DNA from: Leptospiraceae bacterium
GTDB taxonomy: Bacteria > Spirochaetota > Leptospiria > Leptospirales > Leptospiraceae
DNA: 64,000 nucleotides
Direction of reading: 5' to 3'
Assembly: GCA_017996175.1 (NCBI GenBank)
Contig: JAGOHK010000015.1
Location: 1-64,000 of the forward strand
The notes under the pieces were generated by a model, which was given only the letters and a program-made list of their open reading frames with translations, searched no databases and was not told the DNA's origin. This document shows positions 18,945 to 29,700 of this stretch, piece after piece. Each line of letters begins with the position of its first letter. The stretch's first letter is position 1. Made by a program: the position numbers and the translations under genes.

Positions 18945-20320
18945 CCTCCCAAAAAAAATCCAAACATCTACTTATATATTTTGGATTGGGTGACCTGTCG
19001 CAGCAAGGTTGGAGAGCGATCCTTGCGTTCTGGATGATTGTCGGAATGACTTTCTTTTTATTCGGAGATCAAAACTTGATTGCCCCGAATCTAAAAAATA
19101 TTGCAGCTTCGTTTGGAATAACAAATCAGAAAGATATTGATTGGTATATGGGGGGGCTAATCCCTATTTTCTTCTTCATCTTGGGTGGATGTGTTTCTCT
19201 TTCTATGGGATATTTTTCTCAAAAATTTTCTAGAAAGAACTTACTTATTTTTTCCGTCCTCATGGGGGAAATTCCTTGTTTGCTTACAGGATTTTCTACT
19301 TCGTATACTGAATTTTTTATCTACCGCGTATTATGCGGATTTGGACTTGGCGGAGTATTTCCAATTCTTTTTTCTATCGTAGGAGATTATTTTACTTCCA
19401 AGTCAAGGGTTACGGCTACTGCCTATATATCGCTTGCGATGGGGCTTGGTGTGGGTATAGGGCAATTAGTCGGTGGAATTTTGGGTAATGCAGACCCTAT
19501 CAATGGTTGGAGAACTAGTTTTATTGTGATGTCGGTTCCTTCTTTCTTTTTTGCTTTTATTTACTGGTTGTTTTGCACTGAGCCGAAACGCGGTGTAATG
19601 GAAGAGGAATTTCAGAATATAAATGTAGATGAACTAAATCATAAACTTTCTTTCCAAGATTTAAAAATTATTTTGCAGAGTAAAACTAACCTCGGAGTTT
19701 TTTTGCAGGGAATTCCCGGATGCGTTCCCTGGGGAGTTTTTTTTGTATTTCTAGTTGATTATTACGAATCTGCTTACTCTCTTGGGAAGGCGGAAGCTTC
19801 CGGATTACTAACATTTGCCGCTATTGGAATTTTTCTCGGAACTTTTTTAGGCGGATTAATCGGGCAAAAATTATTTAATATAAATCGCACTTATCAACCA
19901 ATATTCGTGATGATTTCCATTTTCCTTGGAGTATTTCCTTGTCTCTATTTACTTCATGCAGGTTCGATTGTAAACTCTCCAGTTTTTATTTTAGTAAATA
20001 TTTTTGCTGGTATGGTAATTACCTTTCCGCTTTCTAATGTTCGCTCTATTTTAATTAACGCCAATTCTCCCAAGAATCGAAGTGCTGCATTTGCTCTCTA
20101 TAATTTAACAGATGACTTGGGGAAGGGACTTGGACCAGCTCTTAGTGCGATTATCCTAACGTTAATTCCAGAGAGAACTACTGCTCTTTCGATTTCTATT
20201 TTATTTTGGATTCCATGTGCATTATTTTGGTTGCCGATAGTTCTGAATTTTAAAAAAGATGAATTAAAGGTGAGAGAATCTCTAGCCAAAGATGCTCTGA
20301 GGATAAAGGCAAACTTATGA
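18941..20320 (+). CDS. MFS transporter
   Basis: 459 residues with 12 predicted helices in two halves. The loop between helices 2 and 3 (GYFSQKFSRKN) matches the MFS signature (G-x-x-x-D-R-x-G-R-R) in degenerate form, and RVLCGFGLGGVFPI fits helix 4. It is probably a proton-coupled permease of the Spinster-like or sugar-phosphate-like groups; the substrate cannot be read. It overlaps the preceding exported protein and the following mtnC gene by 4 bp each (ATGA), forming a tight operon. Confidence 0.85.
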   Translation: MTSQKKSKHLLIYFGLGDLSQQGWRAILAFWMIVGMTFFLFGDQNLIAPNLKNIAASFGITNQKDIDWYMGGLIPIFFFILGGCVSLSMGYFSQKFSRKNLLIFSVLMGEIPCLLTGFSTSYTEFFIYRVLCGFGLGGVFPILFSIVGDYFTSKSRVTATAYISLAMGLGVGIGQLVGGILGNADPINGWRTSFIVMSVPSFFFAFIYWLFCTEPKRGVMEEEFQNINVDELNHKLSFQDLKIILQSKTNLGVFLQGIPGCVPWGVFFVFLVDYYESAYSLGKAEASGLLTFAAIGIFLGTFLGGLIGQKLFNINRTYQPIFVMISIFLGVFPCLYLLHAGSIVNSPVFILVNIFAGMVITFPLSNVRSILINANSPKNRSAAFALYNLTDDLGKGLGPALSAIILTLIPERTTALSISILFWIPCALFWLPIVLNFKKDELKVRESLAKDALRIKANL

Positions 20321-21042
20321 AACTAGAAGAATATTCAGTTTGTTTATTTGATATAGAAGGAACTACTACTCCAATTAGTTTTGTGCATGAAGTATTATTT
20401 CCTTATTCCAAAGAAAAAATGTCTGATTTTATTTTCAGTGGAAAATTAGCCCACAAAATAGTTGCTGAATTGATTTTGGAAAATCGCAAGGACATTGAGG
20501 AAGGATTATTTTCCGCTCAAATACTCGGGTCGGATCATATTGTTAATCTGCCGGCTCTTGTTTCTTATTTGCAATATTTAATTCGAGTGGATAGGAAGAG
20601 TAAGCCGCTCAAGGAGATTCAAGGGCAAATCTGGAAAGTTGGGTATGAAAATGCCGAATTAAAAAGTATCCTATTCGCTGATGTTACTGATTTTTTTAAG
20701 AGACTAGAAGATAAAAAAATCCAAATCGGTATTTATTCATCTGGAAGTGTAGAAGCACAAAAATATATTTTTCGATATTCTAACTTCGGGGATTTGACTA
20801 AATATATTTCTTTTTACTTTGATACTAATATTGGCGGAAAACGAGAAAAACAAAGTTATGAAGAAATTGCAAGGCTAATAAGGGTTACTCCCAATCAGAT
20901 TTTATTTTTTACAGACGTAAAAGAAGAAGCGGACGCAGCAGAAAATGCAGGTCTTTCTGTATTTATTTTGGATCGTCCGGGTAATCATCCGCAGCCCCCA
21001 CACCACTACTCTATCCTACAGGATTTTACTTCCTTACTGTAA
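20317..21042 (+). CDS. mtnC: Enolase-phosphatase E1 (acireductone synthase)
   Basis: 241 residues, usual length for MtnC. It is a HAD-superfamily enzyme: motif I is FDIEGTTTPISF (nucleophile D12, with the family-typical EGTT), motif II is YSSGS, and motif III lies near FFTDVKEEADAAENAG. It converts 2,3-diketo-5-methylthiopentyl-1-phosphate to acireductone in the methionine salvage pathway, in the cytoplasm. Its ATG overlaps the stop of the MFS gene. No other methionine salvage gene is in the window, so the pathway context is incomplete. Confidence 0.93.
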   Translation: MKLEEYSVCLFDIEGTTTPISFVHEVLFPYSKEKMSDFIFSGKLAHKIVAELILENRKDIEEGLFSAQILGSDHIVNLPALVSYLQYLIRVDRKSKPLKEIQGQIWKVGYENAELKSILFADVTDFFKRLEDKKIQIGIYSSGSVEAQKYIFRYSNFGDLTKYISFYFDTNIGGKREKQSYEEIARLIRVTPNQILFFTDVKEEADAAENAGLSVFILDRPGNHPQPPHHYSILQDFTSLL

Positions 21043-21048
21043 TTTGTT

Positions 21049-22041
21049 ATGATAAATCAAAATTCTACTGCCATGAATGAATTCCTCTCTTATAACGGAG
21101 AGAATTTCGATAAAATGACTCTTGTTCCTAAAGAAGCATCCGTTCGTAATTACTACCGTGTGCATTACGAAAAATCGGAATTGGTTCTCTGCATTGATGA
21201 AAATTTTACATCTACACCTTATCCTTTCTTAGAAGTTCAGAATTTTTTAAAACAAAATCAAATTCCTGTTCCAGAGGTAATTCGATATAATCCTGAGTTA
21301 CATGCTATATTATTAAATGATGCTGGTGAACGTGATTTAACATCTATTGCAAATGATAATGATTATGTAATAGAATTAAAAAAATCACTGGAACTAATTT
21401 TTAAACTTCAAACATTAAATCCAATTCCAATTATCGCAGATAAATCTTTTCATTATGAAAAGCTGATGTTTGAAGTAGACCATACTTGTTCGGGTTATAG
21501 CCGTTTTAAGGATACATACAAAATAGATCTTTTAATTACAGGGGAAATGTATGCGTTTTTGCAGGAGGCTTCTGGCTTTCTTGCTGGATTCGAAGATAAA
21601 GTAATTTGTCACCGTGATTATCATGCCCGTAATATATTACTAAACGCTAAGGGAGAGCAAACGATCATTGACTTCCAAGATATGATGATGGGAACTCCTC
21701 AGTATGATCTTGCAAGTCTTATCTATGACGCCTATCGTCCTTTGCCATTGGCGAGACGGGAAGAGTTATATACTTTTTTTAAATCACAATCTCCGCATAA
21801 AGGCAAACGTTTTCGTGAATACTATTTAACGCAAGCATTGCAGCGATCTTTTAAAGCACTTGGAACTTACTTAGTTCAATTCCACGACAGAAAAAATCCT
21901 AGATTCAAAGAAAGTATTTCCAAAGCGCTCGACAATCTAATGGAGATTTGCCAACTGGGTGGATTTCCGGATCAACTCTATGTTTTCTTTTACCTATTAA
22001 ACAAGCGGTTAAAGGAAAATGCTTTGTTTAATCAAAATTAA
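21049..22041 (+). CDS. APH-family small-molecule kinase, AmgK-like
   Basis: 330 residues. It has the aminoglycoside-phosphotransferase fold motifs CHRDYHARN (catalytic Asp) and [10 protein letters not shown] (metal-binding Asp), plus YDLASLIYD. The [13 protein letters not shown] combination resembles AmgK, the N-acetylmuramate/N-acetylglucosamine anomeric kinase of cell-wall recycling. It follows mtnC by 6 bp; a methylthioribose kinase role was considered, but the motifs fit AmgK better. Two ATG starts are possible (21049 and 21070) and neither has a clear ribosome site. It converges on the tonB-like gene with a 4-bp overlap. Confidence 0.8.
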   Translation: MINQNSTAMNEFLSYNGENFDKMTLVPKEASVRNYYRVHYEKSELVLCIDENFTSTPYPFLEVQNFLKQNQIPVPEVIRYNPELHAILLNDAGERDLTSIANDNDYVIELKKSLELIFKLQTLNPIPIIADKSFHYEKLMFEVDHTCSGYSRFKDTYKIDLLITGEMYAFLQEASGFLAGFEDKVICHRDYHARNILLNAKGEQTIIDFQDMMMGTPQYDLASLIYDAYRPLPLARREELYTFFKSQSPHKGKRFREYYLTQALQRSFKALGTYLVQFHDRKNPRFKESISKALDNLMEICQLGGFPDQLYVFFYLLNKRLKENALFNQN

Positions 22042-22664
22042 TTCAACTTAAAGCGAATCGGCACGAGCACTTTCACAGTAATCGCCCTACCTTCTAAATA
22101 GGAAGGAGAGAACTTTTTAGAGCGGTAAACTTTGATTGCCTCTTCTTCTAAACCAAAACCAAATTTTTTCCCGATAGATCTTACTTGGAGCACATCACCG
22201 GTATCCGCTATAACAATTTCTAAAGTCATTGCACCTTCTACACCTGCGGATCTTGCTTCATCGGTATAATCTGGTTTGACGCTCGGACTTAAATCTATAG
22301 GGGCAGTTGCGCCTGATAGAATTGCATCTTGGGCGCCGGCAATTCGTGGATCTTCTTTGATTTCTTTTTTCAGTGTGTCAGCAAGTTCCACATCACCGTC
22401 AGTAGGTGTGTCGGCTACGTTTTCAGTAATAGATACAGCATCTACAAATGCGACTTCATCAACGAATTTATCTAGAGAGTTAAATTTTAAATCAGGCGTA
22501 TACCAAAAAAATAAAACCAATAATTGTAGAATGGTCGAAATCGTGAGACCTACGTTCAAGCGGTTACGGTCGATAAACCGGTGAACGATTGCTCGTTTCG
22601 ATCTTCTTGGTTTTACTTCTGGATTATTCTGATTATGCTCTTTTTCTAAAGTAACTTGTGCCAT
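22038..22664 (-). CDS. TonB-like energy-transducing protein
   Basis: 208 residues from the ATG at 22664, preceded by AAGGAAA; longer in-frame extensions would run into the exbD gene. One N-terminal membrane helix (about 35-55) follows a basic cytoplasmic tail. The C-terminal domain (about 115-208) is a TonB_C domain ([15 protein letters not shown] and a pairing strand near LEIVIADTG). The linker is short and lacks the Pro-Lys/Glu repeats of classical TonB. It is the last gene of exbB-exbD-exbD-tonB and should transmit proton-motive energy to outer-membrane receptors. Confidence 0.88.
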   Translation of the reverse strand: MAQVTLEKEHNQNNPEVKPRRSKRAIVHRFIDRNRLNVGLTISTILQLLVLFFWYTPDLKFNSLDKFVDEVAFVDAVSITENVADTPTDGDVELADTLKKEIKEDPRIAGAQDAILSGATAPIDLSPSVKPDYTDEARSAGVEGAMTLEIVIADTGDVLQVRSIGKKFGFGLEEEAIKVYRSKKFSPSYLEGRAITVKVLVPIRFKLN

Positions 22665-22665
22665 T

Positions 22666-23088
22666 TTAGTTTCCTTTCGGTCCACCGCCCGCTGACGTTT
22701 GAGTAACAAGAGAAATTTTAAGAGCACCAGCTTCTTTTAACATATCAAACACATGGTCAACTTCGTTGTAAGTGAGGTCTTTATCTGCATGAATCAATAC
22801 TTTTAAATCTGGAGTAGTTGCGAGCTTAGCTCTTACATTATTGATTGCCTCAGCTAATGGAACGCGCATAGAATTATAATATACCGTTCTATTTTTATCT
22901 GAACTCAAATATATATTAGAGACTTTTTTATTCAATTGCTCACCACCCGGAACATCAGGAAGTGAAATCGGTAAATCTGGATCAGAATCTAAAACGGATG
23001 TCACCATAAAAAATACCAAAAGTAAAAAGGCAATGTCTGCCATTGAGCTAACTGGTATAGATGGATTGGATTTATTTCTTCTTATCAT
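22666..23088 (-). CDS. exbD: ExbD/TolR biopolymer transport protein (second copy)
   Basis: 140 residues. One N-terminal membrane helix with the conserved Asp ([16 protein letters not shown]) and a periplasmic C-terminal domain. It works with ExbB as a proton channel energising TonB. It overlaps the preceding exbD by 4 bp (ATGA) and ends next to the tonB-like gene. The two ExbD proteins differ strongly outside the helix, so they may form a heteromer. Confidence 0.92.
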   Translation of the reverse strand: MIRRNKSNPSIPVSSMADIAFLLLVFFMVTSVLDSDPDLPISLPDVPGGEQLNKKVSNIYLSSDKNRTVYYNSMRVPLAEAINNVRAKLATTPDLKVLIHADKDLTYNEVDHVFDMLKEAGALKISLVTQTSAGGGPKGN

Positions 23089-23504
23089 TTCTTTTTCCTT
23101 ACATTCACTTGGGTAAATCCTCTTAACTGAATAGCGGATAACGCATCTAACATATTACCATACTTTGTCTCGCCACTTGTAGAGATGATTGCCAATTTTT
23201 GAGACAAATCAGGAATTTCCAGTTTGTTTAATTCCTCTCTAAATTCTTTTAGCGTCTTATAATACTTAGTCCCGACAGAAACATTCCGAAGAGAAACCGT
23301 ATCCCCGTTAACGTTTATTTCAAACACATTCGAGCGAAGAACTTGTGTGGGAGGGACATTTTTTCTGGGAAGTTGAATGTTCAGACCTTCCTTCACAAAA
23401 AATACCGCCGTTACCATAAAAAATACTAGAAGAAGAAATGCGATATCCGACATAGATGCCGCTGATATTTCTTCTAATTCTACTTTTTTCTTTAATTTAA
23501 TCAT
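23085..23504 (-). CDS. exbD: ExbD/TolR biopolymer transport protein (first copy)
   Basis: 139 residues. The membrane helix carries the proton-path Asp ([17 protein letters not shown]), followed by a periplasmic domain containing [10 protein letters not shown]. It begins 5 bp after exbB and overlaps the second exbD. The role is the same: stator partner of ExbB for TonB-dependent uptake. Confidence 0.92.
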   Translation of the reverse strand: MIKLKKKVELEEISAASMSDIAFLLLVFFMVTAVFFVKEGLNIQLPRKNVPPTQVLRSNVFEINVNGDTVSLRNVSVGTKYYKTLKEFREELNKLEIPDLSQKLAIISTSGETKYGNMLDALSAIQLRGFTQVNVRKKK

Positions 23505-23509
23505 TGTCT

Positions 23510-24349
23510 TTATTTAGCGGCTAACGCGCCTTTTTTGCGTAAAAGTTCTTTATAGATTTTGTTTGCACCTTCTTCTACTTCTGTTGCAAACCCATTTACC
23601 TTTCCTGTTAGGAATTGATAGAATGACATGGTAGGAATAGCAACGATAAGACCAGCAGCAGTAGTGATAAGAGCTTCTTTAATACCACCGGCAACTACTT
23701 TCGCATTCACCTGGTCAGCATTTGCGATTGCATCGAATGCGTTAATCATACCGGATACAGTTCCCAAGAATCCAATGAGCGGTGCAATGGTAGATACAGA
23801 GGCTAATATGGTTAATCCCCTTTCGAGTAAGGTAATTACCTCAGCAGCTTCTCTTTCGACACCTTTTGCGAATAAGTCAGGGTCGCCGCTGGATACATCA
23901 ATTCCGTCAGAAAGAATTTGAGTGATTCGCTGATCCCCGTTTTCTTTTAGATGAACTAGTGCTCCATCGTAACCTTTTTCTTCAATTTTGTCGGATAGGT
24001 TTTGGTTATAACCTTTAGAAACTAATTTTGTTGTAAAAAAGAAATACAATCTTTCGAATGCGACTCCAAATCCAACGATAGACGCAAGAGCCAAAGGCCA
24101 CATAGACCAACCGCCCACGATGAATAAATCAACTAGTCCTGGACTTTTTTTAGGAGCGGCTTCCGCTGGTTTTTCTGTTTCAGCAGGTTTGGCATCTTTA
24201 CTATCTTTGGTTTCTACAGTAGTTGTGTTAACCGGTGCATCCGTTGTTGCTTGGGAAAATAGGGCAGGTGTAAGTAGGTATAAGAGTGTAAGTAAAATCG
24301 CAGTAAATGCAAGCGTTCTAACAGCCGTTTTTGGAATTAAAAATTTCAT
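23510..24349 (-). CDS. exbB: ExbB/TolQ/MotA-family proton channel protein
   Basis: 279 residues from the ATG at 24349, which has GGAGA seven bases upstream. An N-terminal signal-like helix (about 10-30) is followed by an Ala/Pro/Lys/Glu-rich linker (about 36-70), then the MotA/TolQ/ExbB domain with three helices (first around [19 protein letters not shown]; later [20 protein letters not shown] and [15 protein letters not shown]). The N-terminal leader plus linker is an extension relative to E. coli ExbB but common in spirochaetes and others. It heads the operon exbB-exbD-exbD-tonB. Confidence 0.93.
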   Translation of the reverse strand: MKFLIPKTAVRTLAFTAILLTLLYLLTPALFSQATTDAPVNTTTVETKDSKDAKPAETEKPAEAAPKKSPGLVDLFIVGGWSMWPLALASIVGFGVAFERLYFFFTTKLVSKGYNQNLSDKIEEKGYDGALVHLKENGDQRITQILSDGIDVSSGDPDLFAKGVEREAAEVITLLERGLTILASVSTIAPLIGFLGTVSGMINAFDAIANADQVNAKVVAGGIKEALITTAAGLIVAIPTMSFYQFLTGKVNGFATEVEEGANKIYKELLRKKGALAAK

Positions 24350-24672
24350 TTGTTTCTCCACAGAATCTTTTTTCTAAGAAAGTTCTTAGTTTTTATAAAT
24401 TCTATTATTGTGAAGTATGTTACATTTTAATTACAACTAAATTAAGACTCGGTACTAAAATACATTTACAGTGCGGCTATTTTTAAATTCTTTGTAGTAG
24501 ACAATTTGTATTGCAGCTAGGTAGGTTCTCAATTTGTCATTCCCTAAATTTTTTGTCGAAGATCTTTAGGAGTAGAGATTCCCGACAAAAAAAATCGGGA
24601 ATGACGTTTAAAGGTGCTATTTATTGTTTCAAATTCTTGCATGGAACTTATATTAAATTTTATATAAAAAAA
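24350..24672. other. Intergenic region between exbB and the ferritin-like gene
   Basis: 323 bp without a gene, containing the divergent promoters for exbB and the ferritin-like gene. It holds one nested palindromic element (24536-24605). Nothing else recognisable. Confidence 0.6.
24536..24605. repeat. Nested palindromic element (REP/MITE-like)
   Basis: The element is bounded by GTCATTCCC (24536-24544) and its reverse complement GGGAATGAC (24597-24605). Inside the right part is a perfect 8-bp hairpin ATTCCCGA (24578-24585) / TCGGGAAT (24595-24602) around an A-rich loop. Such GTCATTCCCG palindromes are frequent intergenic repeats in many genomes. It occurs once in this window, so its repetitive nature here is inferred. 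Confidence 0.55.
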
Positions 24673-25527
24673 ATGAAAACAATTAACGAATACTGCCACT
24701 TTATACTTTGCTCAGAAAAGTTAGAGGATAAACTAAAAAGCCCACCGGACGATTTAGTCGATGAACGAAATGATTCGGACACTGAGCGAAGCAGAAATAC
24801 CCCAAATAGAGAAAGTCGAATTCAAATCTCAGATAAAAAATCCAAAATTCCAAGATTAGAGCATCTTCATATTCCGATAAATCGCGGGTTGGCGCTACAT
24901 CATTTTGCAAATCATGAGCTAATGGCTACAGAAATTTTTGCATGGGCGCTGTTGAAGTTTCAAACAATCTCCGACAAATCACGATTAGACTTATTTAGTA
25001 GTTTAAAAGAAGAACAAAAACATCTCAAACTTTATTTGGAAAGAATGCAGGAACTAGGAATAGAATTTGGCGAACGCCCTCTCAATGGAATTTTTTGGAA
25101 ATACATTCCTCTGATGAGTAACTTTGAAAAATTTAGTGCAATCATGTCAATCTCCTTTGAAGGGGCAAACCTAGATTATGCGACAATTTATCAGAAAACA
25201 TTTGCGCAGTACGGAGACAGTAAGAGTGCAGAAATAATGGAAATAGTTTTTTTAGATGAATTAAAACATGTAAAAAGAGGACTCAAAGTTTTACAAAAAC
25301 GAGAAGATGAATCTATTTCCGAATGGGATTATTATAAATCTCTACTAGATCACCCGTTTACACCTAGAAGAGCAAAAGGGTATTTTTATATTCCAGACAC
25401 AAGACGTAAGGTTGGATTTTCAGAAGATTTTATTTTGAAACTAGCAGAATACAAAGATGAATTTTCGAATCGAAAAAAAGAAATTATTCCAGAGGAACTT
25501 GCAAAATGGGGAATTTATACAGGTTAA
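24673..25527 (+). CDS. DUF455 ferritin-like (diiron) protein
   Basis: 284 residues from the ATG at 24673. The reading frame stays open upstream to 24511, but that part runs through the palindromic element, so the later ATG is preferred. Four helices carry the ferritin-like metal-ligand pattern: HHFANHELMATE, EEQKHLKLY, FEGANLDYA and LDELKHVKRG. The C-terminal part (about 205-284) is less clear. The DUF455 family is poorly characterised; related diiron folds oxidise or hydroxylate substrates. It overlaps the following ATP-grasp-like gene by 22 bp. Confidence 0.85.
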   Translation: MKTINEYCHFILCSEKLEDKLKSPPDDLVDERNDSDTERSRNTPNRESRIQISDKKSKIPRLEHLHIPINRGLALHHFANHELMATEIFAWALLKFQTISDKSRLDLFSSLKEEQKHLKLYLERMQELGIEFGERPLNGIFWKYIPLMSNFEKFSAIMSISFEGANLDYATIYQKTFAQYGDSKSAEIMEIVFLDELKHVKRGLKVLQKREDESISEWDYYKSLLDHPFTPRRAKGYFYIPDTRRKVGFSEDFILKLAEYKDEFSNRKKEIIPEELAKWGIYTG

Positions 25528-26705
25528 ATTCTCTTTTTGAATTAGAGATAACTCGACCAATTGAAGAAATTTCTCAGAATCCATCTTTATTAGAGCGAAA
25601 TACTGTATATGAATACTTATTTTTAGTAATATCGAAAGAGGATGATTTTACCATTCTTAGCGAGCCCGCTTCCAAAGAACTTTTAGAATATTGGAAAGAA
25701 AATAAAATTGAAATTGGAGATACTATTCTAACGGATATGCCTTATTATCCGAAGATACTTTTACTAAATGGAAATATCCCTGAAGATATTACATTGATAG
25801 AATGGGGTAAAACAAGTATACTCGATACTCAAAAAGGATTTCTCTTAAAGAATGATAATATACTTAATCATTCCATTTATAACAATTCCAAGATAAATCA
25901 GACTCGCTGGAAAGAAAGTTCTGGATTTAATCGTTTAACAAGTCTTATCTGCACAGATAAAAATGAATTAGATTTTTGTATCGCTAATTTTCGATTCCCA
26001 TTAGTTATAAAACCTGAATTTGGATTCTCCGGTAGAGGAATCTTTATATTGAGAAATGATTTAGATTTTAAAAAATACTATAAACAAATACTAGAAATGT
26101 TTTCCGTAAATACGAACGGAATTATCATTGAAGAATGGGTAGGAAACGATAAAATACTAGACTTCAGTGGAATATATGATTTATCCGCAAAACGACCTCA
26201 GTTAATTACATATACGAAAATGTTAGTCGACAAAATGGGTATCTACAGAGGAACGATTATTGAAAAAAAATTTGGTAAAGAATTTGGCAATGGCATGAAG
26301 GGGATAATATCTAGTTACCAGATAGATAAGTTTCCCTATAATGGTAGCATTACAATGGATGGATTTACCTTTACCAGAGACGGCTTAATACAAATTCAAT
26401 ACATGAGTGAAATTAATTTTCGATATTCTATGGGTCGGATTTTGTATGAACTTCATCAGAAGATAGGAAAAGGTTTGGATAATTGTGGGTTATTCTTTTT
26501 TCCAATTAGAAATAAAAGAATTAGTTTTCGCTATACTATCATTGGTTTAGAAATATTAAAGGCTAAATATAAAATGGATTTACTAATATTAACTCCTTTA
26601 CATAACGCAAAATCAAAATTAAACCCATTTGTTGGAATCTATTCGAATAGTTCAGAGGAAATTTCTTTGGAAATAGTCGACGAAATCAAAAAACTATTTG
26701 TTTAA
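25506..26705 (+). CDS. ATP-grasp-like ligase of unknown substrate
   Basis: 399 residues. The middle and end resemble an ATP-grasp domain: a nucleotide-binding Lys and Gly-rich loop (LVIKPEFGFSGRGIF, about 160-180), an EEW segment, and a metal-binding E-x-N-x-R motif in SEINFRYSMGR. The N-terminal ~130 residues are not recognised. It overlaps the DUF455 gene by 22 bp and converges with the ankyrin gene (12-bp overlap). An amide- or thioester-forming reaction is expected from the fold; the substrate is unknown. Confidence 0.75.
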   Translation: MGNLYRLNSLFELEITRPIEEISQNPSLLERNTVYEYLFLVISKEDDFTILSEPASKELLEYWKENKIEIGDTILTDMPYYPKILLLNGNIPEDITLIEWGKTSILDTQKGFLLKNDNILNHSIYNNSKINQTRWKESSGFNRLTSLICTDKNELDFCIANFRFPLVIKPEFGFSGRGIFILRNDLDFKKYYKQILEMFSVNTNGIIIEEWVGNDKILDFSGIYDLSAKRPQLITYTKMLVDKMGIYRGTIIEKKFGKEFGNGMKGIISSYQIDKFPYNGSITMDGFTFTRDGLIQIQYMSEINFRYSMGRILYELHQKIGKGLDNCGLFFFPIRNKRISFRYTIIGLEILKAKYKMDLLILTPLHNAKSKLNPFVGIYSNSSEEISLEIVDEIKKLFV

Positions 26706-29700
26706 TCGAATGAGGAAAGTGTCTGTTAGACCCAGATTCTGATTTTTTCCAATAGAGCTTTCTGTCGTTCCATGAATTAGGGGACGATTTTTTTCATCGA
26801 ACGAAATTCCATTGATAACATCGTCAGCATTTGAGCCAATAAATTCTGTCCATAAACGATTCCCATTTGAATCAAATTTAAAAACAAATCCATCTTTACC
26901 TCCCATATTTTTTTGGGAATGAAAGTCGATAGTCGTTGTTCCATGTACGAAAATATTTCCTTCCGTGTCACTAGAAATGCCCGCCGGACTTATTTCTTTT
27001 GTTGAATATAAATATTTTTTCCAGACAAGTTTACCTGCTTTATTGAATTTAGAAAAAAATAGAACCTCTGTTTTGGGAGATAATATTGTTTTACCAGTAG
27101 CGAAAAAAGAATCAGATAATTTATCATAAAAGTTTGCCATGACCTCTTCTGAATTTCCTAGTTTTAAATTGATTGGTTTTTTGCCATCAAGCTGGATAGA
27201 ATTTATTTTTTTACCAACTAGATAGATTCTATCGTCTGAAACCTGAATATTATTAAAACTTTCTTGTGTTTTCTCTTTCCAAAGAATCTCTCCTTCTTGT
27301 GAAAGTTTTACTATTTGAAATGATTTCGGTCCAAAATTCATTCCGATATAAACGTTATTTTCATAATCATTTACTATAGAAATCGCGTTTGTGTTTAGAC
27401 AGGCTCCCTTTTCTGAGAAATACTTTACCCAGATTTCTTCTCCATTTTCATTTAATTTTTTTACAGAAATAATTTTAGATTCATTTGGTTTACACTTGGT
27501 ATCCGTGACATCTTTTATTTTATCAAACGTAATTCTAAGTAAAAATATATTTTCCTTTTGATCGACTAAAAAGTCCTCGATTGATTCCAGTTTCAAAGTA
27601 GAAATTGGTTCTCCTGTATTCGAATACTTACTTAAAATAGATTTCCCGTTTGACTCTATTAAATGATAAATTATTCCTGACTTACTTATTTGCAGTTTTT
27701 TACTTTTATCCGCTTCACTGGAATTAGGCAAAGAAATATTAAACTCGTTGTCTATTCGATTAGAATTTACATACCTATTTGCGATAGATTGGATTTCTTT
27801 TTCATTAGAATTCTTAATGTAGTCTAATGCTGATTTTCCTTTTTCATTTTTTAATAGTAAATCCGTATTTAGATCGAGTAATTTTCTGATAATTTGTAAA
27901 CATGCAACATCGTCTTTTTCTTTATCCGATTTTGTTGCAATCATCAAAGGATTTAAACCTTCATTATTAAAGGAATTCATATCTGTTTTATAATTAAATA
28001 GAATATGAATAAAATCCTCCAATTCTTTGTTCTTAATTCGATCGTATACTGCGGTAAACGTAAGTTTATGAACTGCATTATTTCCTGACAAATCAACAAG
28101 ATTCGGATTCGCGCCCTCCTTTAATAAAAATTCTGTTAATCTATAATTTTTACGATTAATTGCGTAGCTTAACGCAGAATTTCCGAAAGAATTTTGCAAA
28201 TTTATATCTGCTCCATTTTTAAGTAGAAGAGAAATTACTTCGATTGTATTTTTAAGATTTCCTGATTCTGACTTTGCTGATTCGATTAATACTGAATTGC
28301 CGACATTATTGGTTAACTCTATATTAGCCTTTGCACGTAATAATTCCTTTATGGTTTTTAAATCTTGTCTTCCTACTGCAATCAATAAAGCCGTTTCATC
28401 ACGACTATTCATTTCATTAACAACTGCACCTCTGTTTAACAAAAATGATACGAGTTGACTAAATCCGCCCTGTGCTGAAAATATTAAAGGAGTATTACCG
28501 TTAACCCCCTTTTCTTTAAGATCAAAACCATTGTCTAATAATACTTTCACAACTTCTTCCTTTCCAATCATGCAAGCAATATGTAAAAGATTATTTCCGT
28601 CTTTGTCCAAGACTTTCTTATCTGCTCCATTTTTTAGTAAAGCAGTCACAATTTCTGCATTTCCTTTCTCTATATACTCGGTGAGTAAAGATTTATTTGA
28701 TGCAGTGGTAATATTTACATTAGCCCCTTGGTTTATAATTTCTATGAACATTTTAGTTTTATTGGCGGTAATAGCTTTTAGAAGAAATTCATGTGCTATT
28801 ATTAAAATTGGTTTCCCGTCTAATGATTTTGTGCTGTTATCTGCGCCATTTGCCATTAGCTCCTTAAATGTCAAAACATTACTATCTTTTACAGAAACTA
28901 GAATTGCCGTATCCCCATCCTGGTTTCGTTGGTTTAAATCAGCTCCTTTCACAATGACTTGTTTTATAAATTTAGGGTATTTAGATTTTGCTAGATAGTG
29001 TAATACGGAAGACTTACTAGAATCTAGAACTTTTACATCTGCGTTTTGCTCAATCAAAAAAGCAAATGCAGTTTCTTTATTTTTTTCTAAGGTATATATT
29101 AGGGGAGTTTTACCTAAATTATTGGGTACATTCAGAAGTGTTGGTACTTGATTGAGGATACTTTTAGCTGCTTTAATATTATTTTCTGCCAACATAATAT
29201 GGAGAAGAGTATTACCATCATTATCCGTTATATCAGGCGCGGCTCCTTCTTTAAGTAATTCATCAAACGTAGGCATTAGTTTATTTTTGTAAGCAAGCAG
29301 AAGAGGACTGTTTCCGCTAGAGTCTTTTGCGTTTAAATCTGGTTTTGCTTTTAACATGACTGTTAAATTTTTAACTTGCTTACTTGAAATTGCAATATGA
29401 ATTGGAGTCTGTCCAGCTAGGTTAACATCATTTATCCTCAAACCTTTTTCTAATAAACTCTCTATTAAGCTTACATCTGATTTTTTCGCTAGATAATGAA
29501 GAGCATTGTTTCCATTAGAATCTACTGAATTAAAATCAATACTTAGATTTAGAAAATATTGAATAATCTGTTTGTTTCCCTTTGATACTGAAATTAGAAA
29601 TGCGGTTAATCCTGATTCATCCTTAGTATTCGGATCTGCCCCTTGTGAAATGGAATCTTTTATTTTTTGAAGATTATTAGACTTAATAGATAAAAGTAAA

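Noticed and set aside
24511-24672. N-terminal extension of the ferritin-like gene
   Set aside because: It translates through the palindromic element and has no ribosome site; the start at 24673 fits better.
28531-28998. Antisense open frame of 155 codons inside the ankyrin gene
   Set aside because: It arises from the repeated ankyrin codon pattern on the other strand; no ribosome site or family.
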